Positions 21,846-33,559 of a DNA stretch of 64,000 nt are shown one piece after another. Positions within the stretch are counted from its first letter, which is position 1, and every line of letters starts with the position of its first letter. The translations under genes and the position numbers were made by a program. Under the pieces are notes generated by a model, which was not told the DNA's origin, made no database searches, and saw only the letters and a list, made by a program, of their open reading frames with translations. Origin of the DNA: Sodiomyces alkalinus F11 (lineage: Eukaryota > Ascomycota > Sordariomycetes > Glomerellales > Plectosphaerellaceae); assembly GCF_003711515.1 (NCBI RefSeq), contig NW_021167081.1, forward strand, positions 2,075,170 through 2,139,169, given 5' to 3'.

Positions 21846-24800
21846 CTCCGGTCTTATTTTAGTATTATCGCTATTTTCGTAGGCCTTTATAACTTCGAGG
21901 GTAAGGCGAAAGTCCTTAAGCCTTTTCCGTTATAAGAACCACCTTATAACTACCCCGGCCTTAGTATTATATTCTAGTACGTTATATAAATCTCCTTCAG
22001 TTATAATTAAACTCCTTACAGCACCGAAGAGGTACTTATAGTCCTCCTCGGTTACCTCCTAGTACTAGAGTATTATATACTCCGCCGTTTCCGCCCCTCT
22101 ATCTCCGTAAAGGCACTGCGGTAATAAGAAGCCCGGTACTCTTACTTTAGCTAGGAATACTTATAGGCCTAGTTTTGTAATCTAATCTAGGTAAGTACGG
22201 AGCTTTATAGCTTAAGGAGTCCTTTATGTTTCCGGAGGAACCGTTATATTAGGGGGCGGTTCGGTATTATTATAGTATAGGTATAAGGCCGCTATGCTTC
22301 CGCCTAGGCTTAACCCTATTCCCTTATAAAGGCCTTCCGCTGGGGCGAGGTTCCGGCCTAGGTTATTAGAGTAGTAAGCTATACTATTTACGCGAGGGCG
22401 GCGTAGATCCTATAATACCGATTCGGTATTATTAAGGTTTTTACCGCGGCGTATACTCTAGCTAATATCTTATCTTCGGTCCCTTTTTATTATATCCGAA
22501 GGATCTTTTAGACGCTTAGGCTTAAGAGGTAAAAGTTAAGAGGGGGAATAAAAGTCTTTTTTTTAAGGACCCTAACCGGCATAGTCCTATAGGCTCCGGC
22601 TACTAATCGGAGGTATCGGTTCTATACCGCTATAAGTACCGCTATAGGGCTATACCGGGGGCTAGCCCCTATCTTATACATAGCTAAGGCGTAATAAGTA
22701 ACTACTAGTTTTATTACTATAAGGTATAATCTTCTTATATCTACGAAGCTATACCCTCACGTTACCATGCTAAGCCTTAAGAAGGCGTATATTTAGGTGG
22801 CTAGTTAGCGTTTTACCTCTTTTATGTATCGCCGGAAGTTAAGTTTCCTATTAAGCTAGACGCTTAGGAGCCTTATCGCCTCCGCTACTAGTACTAAGAT
22901 AGCGTTAAGGGGGAGCGGGGTAAAAGAGGGTTAGCGTGACTTCGTGAAGGGGATATAAATATACTTAGCTAGTTCGAACTATAGTCTACTCGCTATCTCC
23001 TAGTCTAAGTAAATACGCTATATAGCGGCGACGCGGTACCGTATTTATATCTCCATTTTACTAAAGGCGATAATATTCGTATTATTAGTAAATCCTACTA
23101 CTATTATTTTAAGGATCCTTTTTAGCTTCTTATAAAGGGTAGAGATATAAAGAATAAAAAGAATAGGGGAGATCGGGGAGCCTTATAATATACCCCTATA
23201 AAGGTACTAAAAAGGGGCTATTTCGCTGTTAAGTAGTAGCTAGGCTATACGGCCTTAGAGGAAGCTACTAATTAGGGTAATAAGCTATTAAGGGAATCCC
23301 TTCCTATTAAGTATCTTAAGGAGGCGAGAGTAAAGAACTATATCGAAAGCGCCTTCAATATCTAGTTAAAGTATCAAAGCGGTGCTATTATAGACCTAGC
23401 TTACCCTTATAGCCTTTATGACTCCTTATACTACTATCCTTATACTCCGCCTAGTCTAGTTACCTATCTATCCTTCCGGGAGTAGCCGATACTCCTCCGC
23501 TAGAATAGTGATACGGTCGGCTAGTATCCTCTTAAGGACCTTATTTATCGTGTTAAGGAGTAATATCGGTCGTTAGCCCTTTACTATCTTATAGTTAGCC
23601 GGCGGCCGGCCTTCCTCCTTAAGGATTACTACGGTAGCGTAGCGGTACCTTTTCGGGTAATAGCCCGCTTTAAGGCACGCTATAAAAATAGCACTTAGTC
23701 ATTAGTATAGGGGAGGTCTCTATACTTTAAGGAGCCTTACTAGGAGCCTATTAAGTCTTAGTGCCGCCTAGGGTTTAGTCTTCTTAAGGCGCCCTTATAT
23801 ATCCGCTACGGTAATATCGTAGCGGATATCCTATCTAGGGGAAAATTCCGCGCCTAAGGGTCTAAAGGCAGTAAAAAGGGGGGGTAGGAAGAACTTCTGG
23901 TTAAGGACTTTGGCTTTCTTTACTTATATAGTAGCTAGATTATCGCTATTATCTCGGCGTAATAGCGGTACTAATAAGGGGTTTAGCGGTATTCCCCCTT
24001 TTATTTATACCTATTTCTATAATTACTAAAGGAGGTTATCGTTTTTCCTAGTCTTATATTGTAAGTACCGCTAATACCGCTATTTTATTACTATAATAGC
24101 TTTATCGCGGCGCCTCTCCGTTTCCTAGAACTCGTCCTACCGGTTCCGGACTTTCTGGATATATATTTACGGTAAAGGCGCCTCGCCTCCTAGGTAAAAG
24201 CGGTTAGCTCCGCGTTTTACTAAAGGGTAGGTAGGAGTCCGGGGGTGCCACCGCCGCGACACGGTAAGGCCTTATCGGCTAGGGTGATAAGGTTCTTAAT
24301 TAGGTTATCTAATACTAAGTCGATATTATCTAGTATTATAAGGAGGCCGGTCTACTATAATTATATAGCGGCGAGCTAGGGGACTTATAAGGAGTTAAAG
24401 TCCTTCTAGTCCTAATAGGGCCCGCCTAGGTCCCGCGGTAGTATTATCTTAATACCCGCCGTGGTATCTATCTCTATATAGATTCGGGCTATTTATAAGT
24501 AGTAGTCCGACCCGATAATAGTTATATTAAGGCTGCTAAAGTTGTAGTGGAGCCCTTATATCGCCTATATAATGTTAAGAGTATTAGCACGCCGACCCGG
24601 GCGGTATTATATAGTAGTTCCGGGGGGGGGTTATTAGGTCTAGGTTCTATATAGTTATAAGGGTAAGTAGGGTATTAGCCCGGGGGTAGTATCGTGGTGG
24701 CTATAACTATAAGAGGTAGTATAGGTTAAAGTCCCCTAAAAGACTATAGCGGCCCTGTGGCGGTACTATATCGAATATATTTTATAGGGATGTATTCTAG

Positions 24801-26770
24801 GGGATCCTGGCTAATTAGTAGTTCTCTAAGTAGATTAACTAGATTATAAGGGTATTATCTCCGGTCCTAAATATAACCGCGTAGATATCGCGGTAGGCCC
24901 GCCACGTCCACGTATATAGCGGGTATCTTCTATAGATATATAGTAAGGCGCGGCCCCCTCCTTAGATTAGCCGGTATACCCCTTAGGAGGGGTAGGCAGG
25001 GCTTTTCGTAAAAGGGTTAAGGCCGGGTTCCTAAATTACTATTATATCGTACTCGGCGCGGCACTAAAGCGGGAGCTCCCGCCGCGCCTAACTTATCTCT
25101 ATATTCTATAAAAGGATATAGATTCTTATTAATTAGTAGGGGAGGGGGGGTTAAGATAATATACCCGGTATAACCAGGGTCTAGCTCTAAGATTTCTACT
25201 ATAGTACCTTACTAGTCCCGCAGGGGACTATATAGGCGTTTCTAGTACCGGGGAGCCCTCCTATCCTCTAGTCCTTTTCGGGGACCGTCCTTTACCCCTA
25301 TAAAGGGGTTAGTCCTAGTCCTAGGCGATAATAATCGGAGAGAAGATCTACGGCTACCGCGGGTATACTATTTCGGTCTAGCGGGTAATATTAAAGTCCC
25401 TAGCTTAGTACTTATACGCTTCGCGGGTCTTCTTAGCCTCTTTCCTTAATAGTCGTTATAAATTATCGAAGGTATTATAATCTCTAGTATAAGTGGTATA
25501 ATAGCAGGGGCGCCCGGGCGCTATAGCGTTATAGTATCCTAGGCCTTATAGGTACGCCGATTCTAGCTTAGCGTAGTAACGGTATACCCTCTTTACCGCG
25601 GGGTAGCCGTTAGCCTTATAGCCGAAGTATAGGCACTTATAGCACCTTAGGAGGCTAAGGTTAGGATTATACGGTTTATAAACATAGCTACCCCGCTTAA
25701 AGAGGAGGGTATTCCGAATAAGACTTACTACTCTTTCCGGTAAAGCCGATTGAATAAGGAGAAGCGTTACCCTACTAATACCGTAACGGGGTACTCGTTA
25801 TTATATATAGAGGACTTTTACCTCGGGGTTTATATCTCATAAGAATACTAGCAGGTCTTCTTTAGAAAGGGTATTAAGGACCTCTTAAGGGATAGCCTTT
25901 ATAAGTATAAAGTAAGTGTATATAGCTAGGGTAACTTCTTTACTAAAGGCCTTCTTAACCTATTAGTCCTTATAGGTAGCCTATTATTATACCCCTTCGG
26001 TAAAGGTAAGGTAGATATCTCTGCTAAATAGCTTTTATACCGCTATAGCGTTATACTAGGTAGTCGTGGTATTTATAGCTTAAATAATTTCCTTTAGGGT
26101 CCTGACTCTAAGGGGCTAGTCTTCGGGGAGGGTTCCTTAGCGGATAATGAGTTCCTGGTAATACCTAGCGGGGATCACTTTAAGGGGGGCGGGGTCTTAT
26201 AGCGGCGCCGCCGCGGGGGCTCGGGCTACGATATTAGCCTAAGTCTCTTTTATACCGCTTATTCCTTTTCGGAGTTCCTCTCGGATAATATAATAGACGG
26301 ATACATGTAGGTATACTAGCGGTAGCGTGCCGGCGTTATTACGGGTACTATATATTATGATTAATTCCTCTACTAGCTTTATAACCTACTTAATCGTATT
26401 CCTATTAGCTAGTAAGGCCTAGATTTCTGCCCTAATATTAGTTACTCTTGGTTCCGGGGGGCGCGGTAGCCTCTTTTCGGTCTTATATCGGTTCTGCACT
26501 ACGTCCTGCCTTAAGAGGGGGGGGGGGGGTATACTTATATTACGAAAAGTAGGTCCGTTATAAATTCTATATAGTCGAGGTCGGGATAACGCTATCCTAC
26601 GTCTTTTCCGGCTATACCGTAGCGCCAGTATTACGGTGCCGCTATAATAGTATCCCGGGAGGGAGACGGTAATTATAATCTCTATCTTAGTGGTTTTATC
26701 GATTTTACTCCTATTACGCGCCCGTAGTTAATAGGCGTATCGAAATCCTTAACGCTCCTGGCTATCTTGC
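21846..26770 (-). mobile_element. Tad1-type non-LTR retrotransposon (LINE), RIP-inactivated
   Basis: On the minus strand, ORF1 runs from about 26745 to 25480 and contains CCHC knuckles (about 25560-25660; CYKCLYFGYKANGYP, where Tyr replaces His and the last Cys). ORF2 follows with an APE-type endonuclease (GDFN at 24723-24736) and reverse transcriptase (FTNNTNI at 23063-23096 in place of FADDTNI). RNase H-like sequence is expected at 21850-22700. The 5' end meets Gypsy A gag at about 26771. The visible 3' end stops at the Gypsy B copy 2 target site. All frames carry many TAA/TAG stops. Confidence 0.85.
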
Positions 26771-26774
26771 TAGT

Positions 26775-27790
26775 ATTATAGCCAATAATAATAGTAGCCG
26801 CCCCGACCTGAATAATAGCCCCCTATAAGACTATTAATAGCCCGGCGAAGTTCTTAGGGAAATAAGTATACTGTAATACGTAGGCCTGTATAATATAGTA
26901 GAAGCTTATAATTAATAGCGACTTATTCCAAAATACTATATAAGCTTAGTATATAGTCTATAATTACTTAGGGCCTAAAGTATAATAGGTTACATTAGCT
27001 TTTTATAGAAGCGATAGACCGGGTAAGCTTATAAATACTAATAACTTTATAGCATATCTTAATCGTATTTACCTTGACCCTATAGAATAATTATAGGCTA
27101 CCTAAGCCTTATATATATTTTGTTAATAGCCCGATAAATCGTATACCGCCTTCTTACCCCGTTGTTAAAGATACATTACCCTTATAGGCAGTACTAAATA
27201 GGAGGCTACTATATATATCTTTTTCCTCGAAGGCGTAATCACCTTATAAGTTAGGGATAAGCTTATCTCCGTCTATATCCTTACTAGTAACTATATTATA
27301 TACGTTAATAGTATATAAAAGATTGCCGGGAAACTTAAAGATTATTCGTTCGAATAAAACTATAATAAATAAGCCTAAGACTACGTAACCCTCGAAGAAG
27401 GGCACCGATAACGATATAAAGAAAGGCGGAGTAGACCGTATTAGTAACGGGAAAACGAAGTAAAAGACTCGGATATACTATAATAATATTTAAAAGGGGT
27501 ATATCGTGCGAAACTATAAAAAGCTAAAGGAAAACTAAGATATAGTCTAGAAGGTTAAAGAGTCTCGCGCGAAGAATCGCGATAAAAGTATGGATAAGTT
27601 AACTAATAAGGATAACTCGGAAAAAGAATAGCTTTAGTACAAAAATAAGCGTTAAAGCTAATAGCTATAATATAGCGGGAGTAAAAGGCGTTTAAAGTAT
27701 ATACTAATAATAACCCCATACTTATAGTAGCTAAAATAAATAAATAGCGTATCCTCGTCCATATTAATACTAGCTACTATTATTATACTA
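26775..27790 (+). pseudogene. Gypsy A gag remnant (second copy)
   Basis: Matches the minus-strand gag of the first copy over its length, for example 26850-27030 against 5341-5520. A degraded nucleocapsid knuckle lies near 27470-27510, with Cys and His codons changed to TAT/TAC. Stops are TAA/TAG. The ATG has become ATA at about 26776. Confidence 0.75.
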
Positions 27791-27799
27791 CTATAAACA

Positions 27800-28615
27800 G
27801 CACCCTACCGACCTTAGCGATTTCGACACGTCTATTAACCACGGGCGCGTAATAAGAGTAAAATCGATAAAACTACCGGGATAGAGATTATAACTACCGC
27901 CTCCCTCCCTGGATACCATCGTAGCGGCACCGTAATACTAGCGCTACGGTGTAGCCGGAAGAGTCGTAGGATAGTATCCCCCCGACCTCGACTATATAGA
28001 ATTCGTAATAGACCTACTTTTTATAATATAAGCGCTCCCCCCTCCTCCTAAGGCAGGATATAGCGTGGAACTAATATAAGAACGAAAGGGGACTACCGCG
28101 CCCCCCGGCCAAGAGTAGCTAAGATTAAGACAGAAATTTAGGCCCTATTAGCTAATAAGAACACGATTAATTAGGTCGTGGAGCTAGTAAAGAAACTAAT
28201 CACGATATATAGTACCCGTAACGATACCGTCACACTACCGCTAATACACCTATATATATCCGTCTACCACGTTATCCGTAAAGAACTCCGTAAAGGAATA
28301 AGTAGTATAAGAGAGACCTAGGCTAATATTATAGCCCGAGTACCCGCGGCGGCGGCGCTATAGGACCCCGCCCCCCCTAAAGTGATCCCTATTAGGTATT
28401 ACCGGGAATTAATAGTCCGCTAAGGAACCCTCCCCGAAAACTAGCCCCTTAGAGCCAGGACCCTAAAAGAAATTATTTAAGCTATAAACGCTATAACTGC
28501 CCGATATAACGCCATAACGGTATAGAAGCTACTTAGCGGAGATATTTACCTTACCTTTACTAAAGGGGTAGCGCGATTACCGTGTCGGGAGCCTCCGCGG
28601 GATATATAGCTATAA
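27800..28615 (+). pseudogene. 5' fragment of Tad1-type LINE ORF1, plus strand
   Basis: This segment is the reverse complement of about 25910-26770 of the neighbouring LINE, starting at the same 5' point (CGATTTCGACACG here, its inverse near 26745). It ends abruptly where Gypsy A sequence resumes near 28620. With the LINE on the minus strand it forms a large inverted repeat with about 1 kb of Gypsy A gag between the arms. Confidence 0.7.
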
Positions 28616-29620
28616 GTAACGTTGCTATTATTATTTCCCTAGCTATAAGGCTATCCTAGAACGCCGCGTAGGCTTTAAGATACAGTTCCTACTCCTAGAA
28701 GTGGAGTTAGGGATACGGTTATAATCTTAAAAGGGGGGGAAAGCCTTATAGGGGTATTCTTAATATTATTGCTAATAAGAGTAGCCGTCTCGAATAACCT
28801 CTACACGTAGCCATTAAGGTATACTAGGAGAGGAGTATATCAGTGTATTTTTATAAAGTATATATAGTACTTCTTCCCCTGATTAGTCTAGCTACGATAA
28901 AGGCGCTTATACTTTCTATTAGCGATATCGCGCATATTATGGAAGACACGGCTTAGTACGAATACTACTAGGAGGGTACTTAGGAGGCCGACTACCCCCC
29001 GACTTCTTCTTCTTAGCTAAAGGCGGCGGCGATAACCCGAACTATTATATAGTTAGTATCGACTTAAGGTATAAGATTATCGTACCTATATCGTTATCGC
29101 TAGTACGCTTACTACTATTATTACCCCTATTATCGCCGGGGGCTAGCGCCGTCTACGAACGCTATAAGTTAGCGAGGTTACCTCGAAAAAGGGATTACGA
29201 GGAAGGGATAGCTTACATTAAACGGGGAACTCTTAAACTATATGAGTATCGATAAGGGAAATCTACGACTAAGGGAATTAGAGAAATTATCGCTATAAGG
29301 AGACACGAGTATATACAAAATAACTACAGCTATTATTATTATTAGTATAGTTAGGGGGGAAGAGAAAAAAAGAGGGAGCCTATAAGGGAAAAAGGGCATA
29401 ATATATCTACGGATAAGAGCTACGCGAGGGAGCCTATATTACTATTTCAGGCACCTGAATAAAGGGCTAGTAGGCGACCTAAGTTTTCTTTAATATCGAG
29501 GTAAGGGCGAGGTAAGATAAAAGGACACGACTATTCCTTTATCACCGCGATATAAGGGGGAGCTAAGCTATAACGGGGACGCGTAGTCACGTAACCCTCG
29601 GAGGGAGAGGGGGGGGATAG

Positions 29621-29834
29621 TATTATAGGTTAACCCCGATATAAAGGATCCGGCTATACTCCGGATCTTCCTAACTACACGTTTAGTTAACGGACCTATA
29701 TCGCCTAGTCATCGCTACCTTATAACCAGCCTAGCGCTATAGACTTTTCTCCTTTTCCTTCTTCCTTCCTTAGTTCTAGATAATCTATTATTACAACCTT
29801 ACTTAGTGCCACGACCTATGACTAGTCGTTTACA
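29621..29834 (+). repeat. Gypsy A 3' LTR, 214 bp (second copy)
   Basis: Starts TATTATAGGTTAACCCCG (TG mutated to TA), ends CTAGTCGTTTACA with the terminal CA intact. It is directly preceded by the purine tract GGAGGGAGAGGGGGGG, a good polypurine tract. Confidence 0.85.
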
Positions 29835-32412
29835 CGGGCACCGCTATTACTACGAAAAAGGATACCGCTATTATTACGGATACTCCACGGCTTACTACTA
29901 TAAGGTTTAAACCGTTTCCTACGCCTTTAATATGCCCGGAAGATCCTATACGCGCGTTCCTTATAGTGTTAGCGGTAGTCCGGGGTATTAAGGTAGAAGA
30001 ACACGATAACCACTAATAGATAGGTATAAATACCCCTAAGAGGTACCCGTTAGCCGCGCGCCTATCTATCGCGAGAATTATTATAAGTCTATACACGACT
30101 AAGAAGGTATAGAACGATAATACCTAGAAGGCGTTCTTTAACGCTATAAGGACTTATAACTCTATACGCGCGAGGAAGTAAGCGATTAACGCCGGTAATA
30201 TCGGTATTACCTATCCCCTTCCCTTTAATACCTCCTAGCCGCTATCACGTCTAACCCGCGAGGATCTCCCGCCTCCGCTAAACCACTACCGCGATATACG
30301 CCTCTACCCGTTATAGGAGCGGTGGTTATAGACTAAGGGGGAATACCTCGAGGGCTACCGATGGATAGGCTATTAGTAGGAGGTAGGCGGTAATTAGGCT
30401 AATAAGTAATAAGTCCTCGCTCATAGACAGGTATATACCTATGAATTTAATAAGGATGGCACCCTTCTTAAGTATAAGGTATACCTTATAATATAAGGGG
30501 ATTAATAAAAACGGATAGAAACTAAAGATAATTACGCCGCTATATTAGCCTCGTAGTCCTTTTATATACTAATAGTGATCGCCGCCCGATTTAATCTAAA
30601 GATATGGTAGTTCGACGCTATTAACGTATTCGTTAACTCTAGCCTTGAAAAGGAAGTGTTTATAAAGATACCGTAAGGCTACGAAGTGCTAGGTAAGGTA
30701 GTACTACTACGGAAAGCCCTCTTCGGTTTAAGGGTATCGCTACTACTATAGTAAGAGGAATTTAGCGGTATACTATAGAAGATAGGATTCACGGCCGTGC
30801 CTACTAACCCCTATATTATAATCCGCGATAATTTAATCCTATTCTTCTACGTTAACGATATCGGACTTATCTACTATAGAGATTATAAGCCTAATGCTAA
30901 TAACCTCGAGGCTGCCCTTAAATAAAGCTATAGGTTATTAGGAGGTGATAAAATCCATTAGTTTCTAGGAAATAAAGTTCTAAGGAATAGAGCTATATAT
31001 AGGTTATAGCTATAATAATCCTCCTACGTAAAGAATATCGCGCTTAAATATTACGTAGATATCCTTTACCGAAAACCACTAAAAGTTCTATTATTAATTA
31101 TAAAGCCGTTAATACTATATAATAGCACACGCGCGTTAATTCCCGAGGTCTACTAGTATTAAGGTATAATTGGTTTAATTCTGTATACCGCTATTATAAT
31201 AAAACCCGATATCGTGTTCGCCTATTTAAAGCTTTTCTAATATAACGTTAACCCCTCCTTTAACTACCTTAAAAAGGCTTAATAAATGCTACTATTCTTA
31301 TATTATATAAGACACTATTACCTAGAATTTAGTAGGGATAGACTCTTCCTAACCGTAAGCGACGCGTTTTTCGGGGATAATCCAGACTGTAAAAGATCCT
31401 AAGGATATACGATAAAGCTTTTCGGCGGCACTACTAACTAGAAGGTGGGTAAGTAACGGATAGCTACGACGTCGTTAACAGAGTTAGAACTACTCGCTTT
31501 TATAAAGGCCGCTAAGGAGATATTATTTATTAGTCGGATATGAAGGGATTCAAAGCTTCGGTTAGATTAATAATAACTATAGCTATACTACGATAATTAG
31601 TAGACTATTAACCTTATTAATAAGAAAGCATAACGTCTACGAATAAGGCTACGGTATCTCGATATTTATAACTAGTAGGCGCGCTAGTTAGTGTAGTAAG
31701 GCCTTTTTAAGGTCACGTACGTTAATATAAAGGAGATAATCGCGGACGGTTTAACGAAAGCATTACCGGAGAGGGGGATTAAAAGACTATAGTAATAGCT
31801 TAATTTAACGGATTAAAAGAATTACATTAAGTAGTTAAAATAACTATATAAAGAGATCGAATACGCTAAAGCCGTAGCGACGACAAAGGCCCCTAAGGGC
31901 GTAGCAGATCAAATAGATATAGATCCGATTAAGTAGATCCGGCTAATTAGGCTCGAGGAACTAATTAAGATAAATTTAAATTAGATGGTTAAATAGGGCG
32001 GATTTAGATCCCTTTTATAAGGGCGTTTTTCCCTTAATTAATAATTTTATAATATAAAAGTTAAGAGCTTTTAGTTTAAACCAAAGCTCGTGATTAGCTA
32101 GTTAATCTAGGGAAGACCTACCTTAACTAAGGGGGTGTGTTATATAGGCACACGGACCACGATATAGTCCCTAGGGGATCTATGCCTAACTAAGGGCTTC
32201 GGATCTCGGGGACCTCGGGTATTAGGATAACATAAGGGAGGATACCGGAAAAGACCGGATAGGATCCAAATAATATAGTACCCATAACGGAGTCATCACC
32301 ACCTAAAGTAATAGTATAAAAGACTTACATAGATATAACTTAATATACTATATATATATAAGATTTCTACTCTACTAAGTTGATTATACAAGTGCTATTT
32401 TGACGTGCGATG
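29835..32412 (+). mobile_element. Copia 1 fragment, plus strand (RT, RNase H and 3' LTR)
   Basis: Inverse of the 3' half of the complete Copia 1 at 33014-39427. It begins inside the integrase-RT linker and runs through reverse transcriptase (FYVNDIGLIYY near 30846-30880) and RNase H (LTVSDAFFGDN near 31350; the ALSTAE-like block around 31460) to a 3' LTR (32138-32412). The 5' part was displaced by the Gypsy A copy that ends at 29834. All catalytic frames are RIP-damaged. Confidence 0.8.
32138..32412 (+). repeat. Copia 1 3' LTR (plus-strand copy)
   Basis: Starts TGTTATATAGGCACACGGACC after a purine tract (AAGGGGGTG at 32129-32137). It matches the LTRs of 33014-39427 with a few indels (about 275 against 283 bp). 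The 3' terminus is altered (GTGCGATG instead of GTGCGACA), so the end coordinate is uncertain by a few bases. Confidence 0.75.
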
Positions 32413-32460
32413 ATTATTACGACCTTACTTAGTGCCACGACCTGTGACTAGTCGTTTATA
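32413..32460 (+). repeat. 48-bp stub of a Gypsy A LTR
   Basis: Matches the last 48 bp of the Gypsy A LTR (TTATTACGACCTTACTTAGTG through GTCGTTTATA). It is what remains to the right of the Copia 1 insertion into a Gypsy A LTR. The sequence after 32460 is Copia 2 leader, not a Gypsy primer site, so this is the outer end of a 3' or solo LTR. Confidence 0.75.
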
Positions 32461-32919
32461 GTAGTAGACCTTTATTCTACCAGCAGGCTAAGTGCCCGTG
32501 ATATTAATAATATACTATTATTTACGGCCATAGCTTTATAGTAGCTATGCTAGAGCTTCTAATCGCGATCGGTTTTATAGATAATAGGCTTATATTCCAA
32601 TATCTTAAGGGTTATTCTACATTAACTCGCTATATCGGCATAGCTATCTAGCTTTTAAATTAGTAGTCGTAAAAGGTAAAGGGTAGGGTTTTCACTTAGT
32701 AAGTAAGACTCTTAATTATCAGATAAAGCGTAGTTAAAAACGGTATATAATAGGTTAAAATTAATTAAGGTAATTATATATAATTATAACTATATCGGAC
32801 CGTTAGGGAACCGCTACCACCGTCTTTTATATAGTGCAAATTCTGTAAGCGTCTACCCGGATTATAATCTTAGCAATCCGGCCCGTTACGTAACCGAAAA
32901 GACTATAGTCTGTTCGACA
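32461..32919 (-). mobile_element. 5' end of a second Copia 2 copy (LTR and leader)
   Basis: The LTR at 32717-32919 (about 203 bp, with small deletions) resembles the 241-bp LTRs of the complete Copia 2 at 48592-58698. The adjacent leader (CACTTAGTAAGTAAGACTC, upstream of 32717) matches the leader beside 58458. It is interrupted on the left by the Gypsy A LTR stub. Confidence 0.7.
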
Positions 32920-33013
32920 CTATCCGGCAGCTTATTAGGCCTCCGGTTCCAGCAGATTGGGTCCTTATGTGATTGGACTAGCACAGAAGTGGTAATGCAA
33001 GCCAGACTAAAGT
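32920..33013. other. 94-bp sliver of host DNA between two retroelements
   Basis: CA and TG dinucleotides return to normal levels here. It lies between the outer edge of a Copia 2 LTR and the Copia 1 target duplication AAAGT (33009-33013), so it is what is left of the pre-insertion locus and is contiguous with 39433 onward. Confidence 0.75.
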
Positions 33014-33296
33014 TGTCGCACGTTAAAAGGCACTTAAATAATTAACTTAGTAGAGCAGAAATCTCGTGTGTGTGTATTATATCCAGTTATATCTAGGAGA
33101 GTCTCTTATACCCTTAATTTAGGTGGTGAAGACTCTGTTATGGGTACTATATTATTTAGATCCTATCCAGTCTTTTCAGGTATCTACCCTTATTTTATCC
33201 TAATACCCGAAGTCCCCGATATCCAGAGCCCTTAGTTATGGAGTGGATCCCCCCTGGATCCCCTATAGACTATATCGTGGTCCTGCCTATACGACA
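33014..33296 (-). repeat. Copia 1 3' LTR, 283 bp
   Basis: Plus strand TGTCGCACG to ATACGACA. The element-strand polypurine tract AAGGGAGTG corresponds to 33297-33305. The half next to host DNA keeps CA/TG dinucleotides (for example CTCGTGTGTGTGTATT); the inner half is RIP-mutated. Confidence 0.92.
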
Positions 33297-33559
33297 CACT
33301 CCCTTAGTTAAGGTGGGTCTTCCCAGGTTAACTAACTAATCAGAGGCTTCGGTTTAAACCAAACACTCTTAACTTTTCCATCGTAAAATCAATAGTCAAG
33401 GGAAAACGCCCTTATAAAAGGAATCTAAATCCGCCCTATTTAACCGTTTAATTCAATTCTATCCTAATTAGTTCCTCGATCCTGATTAGCCGGATCTGAT
33501 TAATTAGATCTATATCTATCGGATCTGCCACGCCCTCGGGGGCCTTTATTACGGTCGCT

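Larger units (their letters stand above)
26771..29834 (+). mobile_element. Gypsy A second copy: internally deleted, plus strand, with a LINE piece in place of pol
   Basis: Three blocks are visible. First, gag from its start codon region (26771-27790), homologous in inverse orientation to 4640-5657. Second, LINE ORF1 (about 27800-28615). Third, the 3' region (28620-29620) whose first 290 bp are the inverse of window positions 1-290, ending in a polypurine run (29600-29618) and a complete 214-bp 3' LTR (29621-29834). RT and integrase are missing. The whole unit lies against Copia 1 internal sequence at 29835, showing it inserted there. Confidence 0.75.

Noticed and set aside
24600..24640. G-rich run as a possible polypurine tract or quadruplex
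   Set aside because: It lies within the LINE endonuclease region and has no LTR next to it.
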